A stretch of 64,000 nucleotides of DNA. Origin: Atherinomorus stipes. Lineage: Eukaryota > Chordata > Actinopteri > Atheriniformes > Atherinidae. The notes beneath the pieces were generated by a model, which did no database searches, was not told the DNA's origin, and saw nothing but the letters and a program-made list of their open reading frames with translations. The stretch covers positions 248,001-312,000 of the forward strand of contig JALJCO010009075.1 in assembly GCA_023101725.1 (NCBI GenBank). The letters run 5' to 3'. This document shows, piece by piece, positions 25,701 through 37,700 of the stretch (its first letter is position 1; every line of letters starts with the position of its first letter). The translations under genes and the position numbers were made by a program.

Positions 25701-28700
25701 TCTGTGTCCCTCTTGTCCATGTGTTTACTTTCTGCTTCACTTTACAGAGCAGATTAACGTAAAGCTTTGATCAGATTTACTGTTTGTGTAACTGCAGACA
25801 CCTTTAAAACGAGTAGTATGTGATGTGGTATCTAAGCAAACTGATTAAGGACATCAACTTCACAATATTCAACCTCAAAACAGCTTTAATGTGGTCTTAT
25901 TTAACAATCCTCAATGTCAAAGACTGGTTGCTAGGGAACCCAGGGTAAAAGCACCTTGCATCGTTGTCGACATGTGACGATGAGTTGGCTGACTCGATCG
26001 CTCTCCTCTTATCTCTTCATCTCTTTAGACAGATTGATATCTGTTCAGATGCAGTCCAGTACAACAGTGGAAAATATCCCCCTGGACCATCATGAAGACA
26101 GTAGTGGGATATTTCAGTCTGCTGGTCGGATGGAGCATCCTGAAAGACCACGCTCCCGCAGAAAACACCGCAGTCACGGAGCTCCTGCTGACTGAACAGA
26201 AAAGCTTAGCTGCAGTGAGGAAGACCTTTTAATTCCAGGAAACAACTTTTAATGAATTAGCTCTGATATGACGAGCCTTCCTAGAGACGGGGCTCCGCTT
26301 AGATAATCCAAAATAAAGCAGAAGAGAAGAAGAATGTGGAGTCAGACAAGAGTCATGGATTAAGATCACCAACGCAGTTACAGTAGCAATGGCCATTTTG
26401 GAAACCTGGCCTGAACGTTTTGTAAAAATAAACTTTGTAATTCTGTTCTGCTTTACTTTAGAAGGGGAGGTCTTTGCAGAAACAATGTCAGCATATTGTA
26501 CTTTGAATTAAAACAGATTAATAGCTTCTAAAGCATCACTTCAGAGAGTTGTTGATACTGAAAGTGTGTTTTTTTAAGGCGAGGTGTGAAATTTTGCTGT
26601 GCCATCTTCATTTACTCTTCACCAGTAACAAATATACTTATATTTACACATCTCCATGAATCTCACAAGTGTTTTTTATTTAATTTGACACTATTTTTTT
26701 CAAATAGGCCTTGTGGTTGCAGAGATGCACTCATTTTGTTTGAAGAATGTAATTTCAAGAAAAATGGGCTTAAGGTTCAAAGGGTATAAAGGCGCCATTA
26801 ACTACCACTATTTATTTATTTATTAGGTTGGATGCACATTGCTTCTATCCTAGGGGTACACTATTTCATTCTCTGTTCTTGGAATAAGGAATGACAAATA
26901 AAGAACCTTTAACCTTTACTACTACCATATTTTCCGGACTATAAGTCGCTCCTGAGTATAAATAGCATCAGTCAAAAAATGCATCACAAACAGGAAAAAA
27001 AAACATATAAGTCGCACTGGACTATAAGTTGTATTTACTTATTTAAAATAGGGTGATTTTCAGATTTTCCATATCAAAAATTCACCCAATCAGTCCAAAT
27101 CCAAAGGTAATGCTTGTAAATGATCATAAACATCATAACTAAGAAGGATGAACATGTTTTTTCAGGATTTGTTCCACCACAGAACAGCCAGATGTCCAAA
27201 ATGAACTCGTCTTTCTGAGATGAGGCTATTTTGGCATTTTTGCCCTTGGAGCAGAATTTAGTTGTCACAAGCCTAGTGCGTCCTGTTTTGACATTAATTT
27301 TTACTCCTTGGCTCATGTCAGTTAATATGAATTGAATTGAAAACTATATTAAATTGTATATATTTTGATATATAAGTCGCACAAGCCGTCAAACTGTGAA
27401 AAAAAGTACGACTTATAGTCCTGAAAATATGGTACTTCGTTAATTTGTTGTTGACTGTCAATATAATGCGAGCATCAAAACAGTATGTTGCCTAACAGAG
27501 TCATGTAATTCGGGGAATGGCTGAAAAATTTCTTTCAGTACCAGCATACCAAATCAAGACTGGAGAGAACCGAACCAGATTCTGTTCTAAACCATGAGAA
27601 TCGGAATCAAACCGATTCTTGAAATTTAAATCGATACCAGCCCTCATGAGCGGTGGCACGAGGTCTCGTGTAACGCTCAACAGCTGGATCTTCATTTAAT
27701 CTAGCAGGACAATCTTGTTTCCTCAGTCTGGGAGATCTGTAGGTGCTTTTTGTCTTTTACGGGCTTTCATGCGTCTGGTACGGAGGAGAAGCTTCTCTCA
27801 GGCCATTCTGCCATGAAGCCCATATTGGTGGAGGTGATGCTAGAGCTCATTTCTGTTATTGGTACTGTCTGTACATCAATGAGGAAAAATAAATCAATTT
27901 AAATGTTTTTTACCAAAAGGCTGCAACATAACAAATGGGGGGAGCTGAATACTCTGAATGCATCAGCTGTTAAATCCACTAATCAGTTGTTTTTATATCA
28001 GCCTTTGCACTGTGGTTTTAGGCATTTTAAATTCATCCAGCTCTGTTTTAGTCTGAGCTGAACATGTTGGCATTAGCAGGAGGCACAAAAGCTTTATCAT
28101 TTTTCATGCTTGCAGCTAATTAGGCCAATCAAAAGTGTACCATAGTTATAAAACTGGAACATCACAGTATGGGATGATAAATAAAGCCTAATAAATTTCC
28201 CAAGCAGCCACACACTGTGATTAGGCTTTGCCGCAACCTGACAAAAGAAACATTCATATGCTGAAATTAACAAGGAAAAGAGGCAATTTACTGCAGCTAA
28301 TCTGAACAATAAATCAAAAGCACAAGCACACTTTGATTTATGCAAAATGTCACGACAATAACTGGTTGAGGATTGTGTTTGTGTTCATTTGTGTGGATTT
28401 TCCAGGTTGAGCCTTACCTGCCTTATGAGTACACTTGCGAGGGGATGCTGGAGAGAGTACATGCCTACATACAGAACCAGGTGAGGTCCAGTTCACACCA
28501 CTGCAAATGCAAACAACAGGACAAAACGCACACTTAGAATTTCTCCCTTTAAATCACTCTTTTTTGTGAATGATGGAGAAAGGAACTTTGATTGATTGAT
28601 TGATTCTTTCTTTATTTGGACAAAACATAAATAACAAGTAAATAGATCATTCAGTAAATTAATAGAGAATAACAAATTAGGTGAAAATAATAACAGTTAC

Positions 28701-31700
28701 TATAAAGTACACAAGGTCCAAAAAGGAGCAGGATGAAGTAAAACTTATTTAGTCCTGCTCCTTTTTTATCATCATATCTGTCCTTAAAGTTGACCCTTAA
28801 TCTTTCATTCTCCTACTTGCCAGTTTAAGGACTGGGTCAAATTTGAGAAAATAAATACACAGAAAATACCGAAAATGTGCACTCCAACATACGCATGTAA
28901 ACACAACTGATTTACCTACACATTCATATTTATGCACCTGTACTCAGCCATCTTACACTTTCATATTCATTTGTATTTCTGTGTACAATTTTAATGATGT
29001 CTGTTTATGTTCTATATTTTTATACTTGTTGAATACTGGTTCTTTAAATCCTCTTTTAAACTGAGAAATGTTTGGACATTGTTTGAGCTCTTCATGAAGG
29101 TTATTCCATAGTTTTACACCATATATTATAAGACACATGCTTTTAATAGTTGTTCTCACACGTAAAATCTCCAAGTTTAATTTTCCCCTGAGATTATATC
29201 CACCTTCACGATTATAAAACATTTTTTGTGTATGACCGGGTAGTAATTTATTTCTAGCTTTATACATTAATTTTGCAGTCTGTAAATCCACCAAATCACT
29301 AAATTTTAGCATTCTTAACTTGTAAAATAATAAATTTGTGTGCTCCCTACAGTATATGGAACTTTGCAGACCGTCCTTATTGCTTTTTTCTGTTGTATTA
29401 CGAGTGATTGTAAAGAACTGTTGTAACTGTTTCCCCACAGCTCAACGCAATAACTCAAATATGGGAGAATCGGTGTACAGTACAGAATATAGTGATTTTT
29501 GATCCAAAAAATGCCTAGATTTAGTCAATACTGCAGTATTTTTTGCCATTTTTGTCTGAACAAACTTAAAGGGACTTGAGGCAAGATTAAGAAACGAAAC
29601 TCGCGACTGCCGCGATTGGCGCTTCAGGTAACTACAGCCACGAGCCAAGCCGTCATGGGAGCACAAACTGAAGCTATGATGTTGTTTACTCACCTTTCTC
29701 TCCATAGTTACACTTTTTAGTGTCTTTCAGTTGATCTGGATCGTTTGCTGACGGCAGAATAATCCATAACAATCGCTTACAGTGTTTGAATTTACCGCGA
29801 CCGGCTTCGTCCTATATCAAAACAGCGGATGTAGGTCATGTGACATCACATCCGCATGGCAGAGCTGGAAAACTATAATGTTGTTTATTAAGCTTTTTCT
29901 TCGTATTTACAATTTTTAGTGTCTTTCAGTTGATCTAGATCGTATTCTGACAGCAGAAGAATCCAAAACTATCGCTTACGGTGTTTTTATTTAACGTGAC
30001 CGTCTTTTTCCTGCATCAAAACTGCGGATGTAGCGTCATTTGACGTCACGTCCACAGGGCAGCGCGGGAAATTCGGACACCGAATCGCAGCGCATTTTGC
30101 AGCACACAGCCTGTTCAAGGCAACGGAGAGAAACATGGGTGGAAACGTTATTTTTGGTATTTAGCGCTTCATCACCCATTAGTATGAAAAAAAGGGACAT
30201 TCATGTTTGGTTTTTTTAAATTCCTGCCTCAAGTCCCTTTAATATGTGACTTACAGCACATTTTATGGTTTATAATCACACCAAAGAAAAAGCCTGCACA
30301 CTTACTCCCAGCTGCAAATGCAGCTGGGAGTAAGTGTGCAGGTTTTTCTTTTTACTATGCACCTGGGTGATGTGCGTATGTCTAAGGATTTTTATAATCA
30401 CACCAAGAAATTTATAATCATAAACCCTTTCAATTATTACATCATCTATTTTCACATGGATCTCAATGTCTGTATTACAGTTACCAAATACCATCATTTT
30501 TGTTTTATTTAAATTCATTGATAATTTATTTTTATCAAACCATCTTTTTAATTTCTGCAGTTCCTGTGTGAATTTTCAAGATAACTCCAGTATTTATCCG
30601 GGCAGGCAGCCTAGCAACCCAGCTAATGATAAGTATGGGGCAACTGGACCCCACATCTAAGTTCGCCCTAAAAACCTGCTTTTTTCCACACTGACGGGCT
30701 CGGATAGTCTCAACGAGTTTCTAACAACATACTAGAGAGGAGAAATGAATGACAGTGTCTACATTACATGGCGATGGCGATTTGTTTTGGTGTTTGTGTC
30801 CAAATCTCCGGACGGAAATCAAATCTTGTTCTGAAATTGCGCAATAATTTGCACAGCGGTGCGACATGCCGGAGCGGCGACGGACCGCTCACGCGCTGCG
30901 GCGTGCTCGAGATGTTTCAACCCATCAACTTCATGAGTGTGATCCGGTGCGCACGGCGCGGCGCTGCTCTCACGGACCCGGTGCAAAGCCGGGGTTAGCC
31001 CTAACCCTAACCTCACTATCCGGTCACACCCATCGGATGTCCAGTGCCGCCTAGTACCCGACTACTGCAAGCCACAGGCGGGGGTACTTGAAACAAATCG
31101 CGATCGCCAGGTACTGTAGATACTTTCATTCATTTCTCCTCTCTAGTATGCTGTCGGACACTCGAGACTGTCTGAGCCCTTCAATGTGAAAAAAAAGCAG
31201 GTTTTTAGGGCGAACTTAGACGTGGGGGCCAGTTGCCCCATACTTATCATTAGCTGGGCTGCTGGGCTGCCTGCCCAGATAAATACTGGAGCTATCTTGA
31301 AAATTCCTTTCACTCGCATGTATGAAAGGACAGATGAAAACAGACCCCAGGTTCAAAAAAAGCTGAATCCCCCTTTAAACAGTGAGTTAAAGGGAGAAAT
31401 TCTATGTGTGTGTGTGTGTGTGTGTGTTTGTGTGAAATCTATACTCCATGTATGTTGGGTCAGAATGAAAACGCTGACTCTCAGCATGAATTCTCAGCAA
31501 TGAGCTGCGTGCAGTAGCTGCCCTTTGGCTCTGAAGCAGAAATTCCTAATGAGGAGAGAACAAAAAAAAGAGAAAAAAACTCCCAGAGGTAGGGATGATG
31601 ATAATGAAGGAGTAAGGTTTCTTACTTCCCTTTTAATATGAGACTAACTTCAGAAATCTCACAGCAGCTCTTAATCCCGTCCTGCTAACCAGGTGATATG

Positions 31701-34700
31701 AAACAGGAGAAAGTCTGGCTACATTCCTGCTCAGAAGTCCCTCTCATACACGTCTGATGGAGCCGATTCATCAATACAGCTGTGGTGTATTCTACTTCTA
31801 AGCCACAGCTGCACTTCTCTTCAGATCTATACTTCAGATAGCATTTTTACACCGTGTGTTGTGTGTAGCTCAGTTATTATAATGAGGACTGGGTGGGAAA
31901 ACCCTTATAAAGTCCATTCACGCTGCATGTGTGTGACTGCAACTTCTTTTCCCTATGTTTAGCAAAAGCACATGCTTTGATACCTTCAGGCGGATTGTTG
32001 AGGGACGTCCGGTCAATATTGAGCTGGAGGGCATCTTTACTTCTGTTCATGCATGATTTATTCCATCCAGTTGTAGAATGCAGCTGGTTGGTCACGCGGT
32101 TCATGTTGTTCCAGTTGTGCGTTTAGCTGTTGCATCTCCTAAACAGCAGAGCAAACATCAGTTTGCTGTCTGAACAACCCAAATCTTTATGCACATGCTG
32201 TAGCTTTGCACGACCTGTGTATACTGTTCTCCAATGATGCCACTTACTAAACTACGTTTGTCATAACTTTCACCAGGACTTTTGTGCACCAGAGCCTCCC
32301 TTCACTCCAGCCAACTTCTCCAGGCATGTATCTGCTGGTGGCATCAGGAGGATCGGACCTCTGTTTGTGCCCCTGCCCAACTCCACAGCCGTGGTCTGGG
32401 CATCCAACGTGACAGCTCCCAGTGCCTGGCCCCCTCTCAGCTCCCTCCGGATGCTTGTGTCTCAAGAGGGCCAGTCTTGCGTTGAGGCCTGCCAGTCGGC
32501 TGGTTTCATCTGTGAACCTGCTCATTTCCGCTTCATCAACAACAAAGAGGCTCTGCACGGGTAGGTCAAATGAAAGTCACGTAAAGGAATATCACGTAGC
32601 TACAGGCAAACCTACGGCCATTAAGTTAAGTTTTGAGGAGAACTCTTCGCACAAACTAAAACCGACTCTGACCAAGTATTTAGATATTTACTTCAAAGGT
32701 TTTAAATCATAAATATATATATATATATATATATTAGGGGTGGGAGTTGATTAAAAAAACAATCTAATTAACTAGAGGCTTTGTGATTATTGTCTCGATT
32801 AATTACATTTTTATAGCATTACAGAAATTGCCCCAAAAAGTGACATTTTCTTTATTTGAATAGATTTCAGGGGACAACTGAATCAAATAATAGGCACAGA
32901 CATTAAAGGGATATAACACCCACAGAATGATGGTCCTTCATTTTCTACTCACCCTCATGCTGAGCAAGACTCTGGAGCACTTTTTTAATATCTCAAAAGC
33001 AGCCGGAGATCCGGAGGGATTTTTGTTATCTGCCGACTTTCATATAATGGGATTCACCAGTGCCTGAAAGAAAAAGGTCCATAAAAGTCCACAAATACTT
33101 GGTAATATTCCTCCATACTGCTCGTTTAATGTAATCCAAGTGTCCTGAGTGGGGAACGTCCATAATTTAAGGTACAGTATGTAAGAATTACTGGCATCTA
33201 GTGGTAAAGATGGGTATTTGAAAGAAAAGATTTTTTTCTTTCAAAGGACTTCATATTCCAGTACTGTTGTGAATGTACGGTGGCCGTTAGTGGCCAAAAT
33301 TCTCCCAGACAAAGATGTTTTTATCTGTGAGTGAATCCAGTGGTCTCAGGTGTAGCTATGACTGGACTATGAGGAACTATTTTTTAATGTCTTTTAAGGA
33401 ATTACTGATCCCAAACAGTCAGCTTTGTTTAACTCCCATTAAACAAAGCTGGTACAGCAGTTTTAAAGTTCAGAGGGTTCTCACTTCACACACAATGGCC
33501 CTCATTTATGAAACAATCGTACAACAAAAATCTGTGTATACGACCATTTCCACGCAAGACTCAGCATTTATCAATTTGGACGTGAGCGTAGGATACGATC
33601 AAATCTCACGACAGCTCTGAGTTTGCGTATGCAAGTTTGAGTCAGTGAGGGTTTGCAGCAGCGCAGCAGAACATGAAAATATTTAATAATCAAACCGCAA
33701 ACTGTCATTTAAACATAAGTATTCACATTCATGGGAAAGATGCTGTAATGTGGTTAGGGGCACATTATAATGCCGATATTGGCTGATAATATCAGTAGGC
33801 TGCTTATATCGAAAATCTTTAGTTTTACTTCATTTTTACCTCATTTGTCAGACTGACACACAACTTTATAAGCCAGCAGGAATTATAGACAATAGTCCCT
33901 GAGTGAGATTTCCAATCCAGCTCCATCCATGGCTGCGTCTTATAGACTCAACCACAAGCAAAAATGCAAAACAAAGTGGAGGCATGCGTCCATTTTCAAC
34001 TCTACAATATCCCGGCTAAAACTTTGAATTTAGTTAACATGGGAGACTTCAATGTTTTCTCGGAGAACAAGTGGAACTATAAAACTCCTCAAAGACCATA
34101 TCAATCCCCCATCTATGCCTGGAAAGCTGGAAGGTCGCACAAATAAAAGAACATTAACAAAGCGGCGTTTGCTTTTTCTGACGCCGCTGTCATTCACTTG
34201 CCAGAGAGGCTTGTGGGTAGTTTGAGGGCTCAGCTTGTGGACGAGGCACCGCCTGGTCTGTCAGGAAGATTTAAAAGGTGGGAGGAAGCGTAGCTGGAAA
34301 AAAAGTGGATGAAATCATGGATTCTCCAGCGATGCTGAACAGCAAGTCAGAGTGATTTCTCTCACTGACAGACCAATTGGAGCCACTGAATCGGCTGGAA
34401 ATGACATTGACGGGGTCGACAGTACAGAAGGTGCATCATGGACCGAAAACACAAGAGAGACAGCGTTCAGCTGATGCTCTGCACGGGCCTGACAGCTCCT
34501 TGTCAGCTCGATGTTTCAGCTCCCTCTACTTACATGCATGTTATTTTTAAAGCTGCCGCTCTGCACCAGCAACATCAGGAGTTTGGTGAAATGATCATTT
34601 GACTGAATTTGCATAACAGTGACAGGATCACTGAGAGAGAAAGTCAGAAGCAACAGAATGTTTCATGTGCATCTGCGTGTTGTTACAGTAGCAGAAGCTA

Positions 34701-37700
34701 CTTTAGATTTCAAGCTTGACACCGCCTGCAGGGACAAGCCTGAAACACAGAGGCAGTGTGTACAGAAATGACAGCCTGAATGATCTGGGGTGTATATTTG
34801 AGTTGACACTTGATAGACACAATCTGGGGACATGTAAGACTGTAAAAGCAGGCACTTCACTCTCAGACATCTACTGTACTTTTCTGAGTGAAAGCTTGCT
34901 GGTGTTTGGATGTCTTCTCCAAACATCCCCTCCTGACTGCTTTTAGCTCCAACTCTGATTCTCAGCTCTCAGAACGTCCTTGTGTTCTCTCTTTTCCCTC
35001 TTTGTCTTGGTTTACAGCGTTGCTCCTTTTGGTTTTGTTCAGTTACACATCTCAGGTTGTTTTTTTTTCCCCCACTCTGACATCTTTTACCCGCCTTTAA
35101 GTTTTTCCAGCTTCCTTGTCACTTCTCAACTCTTTTCAGTCCTTCAGCTCCCTTTGCTCTCTATTAAAGGAATAGTACACCCACAGAATGATGTAACTTT
35201 ATTTTCCACTTACCCTCATGATGAGCAAGAATCTGGAGCACTTTTTTAATATCTCAAATGCAGCCGGAGATCAGGAAGGCTTCTCGTTTCCCCCAACTTT
35301 CATATAATGGAGTTCGCCGAGCCAAAAAGGTCCATAAAAGTCCACAAGAATTTGTCAATATTCCTCCAAACTGCTCATCCAATGTAATCCAAGTGTCCTG
35401 AGTGGGTAGTGTCCAGAATTTACTCGAAACAACATGATTTATTATATTTTTAGAGTTTAAACAGTACTGCATCGCATCTTCTGCAAGCACGCCGATGCGT
35501 GTTCATGAAACTGCAGAAGCTGCGGCAGACGAGATCGCGCATTCTCTTTCTCTTTCTTTCTTTGTTTCAAATCAGTATCCAACCCCTCTTGGACCCTCTT
35601 TGGGTTTTGTCTGCAGCTCTGTCGCTCTTAGCACAATGTAAACGGCGAATTTCTTCCTCTACGCTTGCATTATCGGCAGAGTAGGCTCTGAGCACTGAGG
35701 CTTCCGTAGTTTCGTGAACGCGCATATGTGCGCTTCGTGAAAGTAAGATGTAGTACTGTTTAGGCTCTAAAAATATACTAAATGACGTCGTTTCGAGCAA
35801 ATTCTGGACGCTACCCACTCAGGACACTTGGATTACATTGGATGAGCAGTATGGAGGAATATTGAAAAGTTTTTGTGGACTTTTATGGACCTTTTTGGCT
35901 TGGGCCCCAGCGAACTCCATTATATGAAAGTTGGGGGAAAATGAGAAGCCTTCCTGATCTCCAGCTGCATTTGAGATATTAAAAAAGTGCTCCAGAGTCT
36001 TGCTCACCATGAGGGGAAGTGGAAAATAAAGCTACATCATTCTGTGGGTGAACTATTCCTTTAAAGGAATGACCCAGTCATTCTCTGAATCTGGCAGCAC
36101 TGACTTTAGCTTAGCTTAGCTTAGCGTAGTTGCTGTAACTTGGCAGATCCAACTGGCAAAAGTGAACTTATTAGCTCAAGATCTTTTCCAGTTACATTTC
36201 GTGACCTGCACATTCTGATTAAAAACAAACGAGAAGACGATTTCACATCAAAGGACTGGTTGGCGGCATTCAACAGGGGAACTATGTGCTGCGGAAGTAC
36301 AGGCCAATCACAGGGAAGCACCGCGGCAGCAGCAAAGGCAGCACGCATGTGCAGCATCCCCAACCTCCGTAAACAGGGTTGCTACCGTGCGCGCCGTGGG
36401 TTTATACTGCAGCTGATGGAAGTGCTACCAGGAGCTGTCTTGTCTCAAAAGATACATTCTCATCCTCATGTTAGTGTTTCATCTGTCAGTACATCTTGGA
36501 ATCACTTCTGGGATAAATGAAGTATTTTTCATCTCATTTCGAGGTAATTGGAACCTGTATTAAGCGTTAACAGATAGAAGATGAAGATGCACTTTTTCAG
36601 GGAGGTAGACATGTTAAAAACATGTTGAAATCTGAATGTTTACTTTGCTACAATATTTTTTTGTTGAAAAACCCTTTCTGCATTAGCTAAAAGTCTCCAA
36701 GTTTAAATTGTTATATTATTTCAATAACTCAAAGTATTTTGGATGACCTTTTTATCATTTTCGTGTGAATGAAGAATTAAAAGATGCACTTTTTTCAGTC
36801 AGCGAGGCCGATGTGTTTTTTTTTTTTAACTTAAATCAGTCGGTTCAGGAAAGACTATGACAGGCTGCGAGCTCCCACTGCGTTTTTTTTTATCTATGTT
36901 CTTTTTTTCATTTCAGATAGGTATATAACATGTAAAAATTGCTGTCAGTTAATTTATGGGCAGATAATCTATGATCGAATCAACTTGAACTGAAAAAGAA
37001 ATCATTAGCTTAATCGATGCATCAAAAAATAATTGTTAGATTAATAGTTTAAAGGTAGAATCCGGAGATTTCCCCCTGAAAAGAAATGATAGACTTGTGT
37101 GAGTGAAATCCAGCTTAATCCGCACCTTTGGGCCTCTGTTTTCGTGTGGCGGCGAGTTTTGTTTGCATCTCCCCCCATCCCCTGACTGTGTTTCGAATTT
37201 TCCCTTTATTTGGTGAATTTGGGACGTTTCTGGGTGGAGATTTGCATGTTGTCTCCAGCCAATGACAGAGCTAAGGGCATAGCATTCTGTTGGGATAAAT
37301 TTGTCGATTGGAGCTCACTTTTTTTTTTTTTTTTAAACGTCGACTGGAGCCAACAAAAATGGTGGGTGCAATGATGAAAATTAATTATTTTGTGGCGTCA
37401 AAGAGCTTTAGATAGTGCATGCTCGAAAACCATGGGTTAATATTGGTTTGTCTTTCACCGACTTTCTAGCTTTGAAGAAGTGGCTTGCGGCTGAAGAACG
37501 ATGTGACCATTAGCCCGTGGGGAGGGGCTCTCAGTTTGAATAATGTTTACAAACAGAAACAGAAACAGGGGAACACACCGGACTCTACCTTTATAGAAAT
37601 GATCACTTATCCCAGCCGTATTCTGGACTATACATGAAGAATGACAATATGACAACTATAAGTTGCTCCAGAGTATAAGTTGCATCAGTTAAAAGATCAG

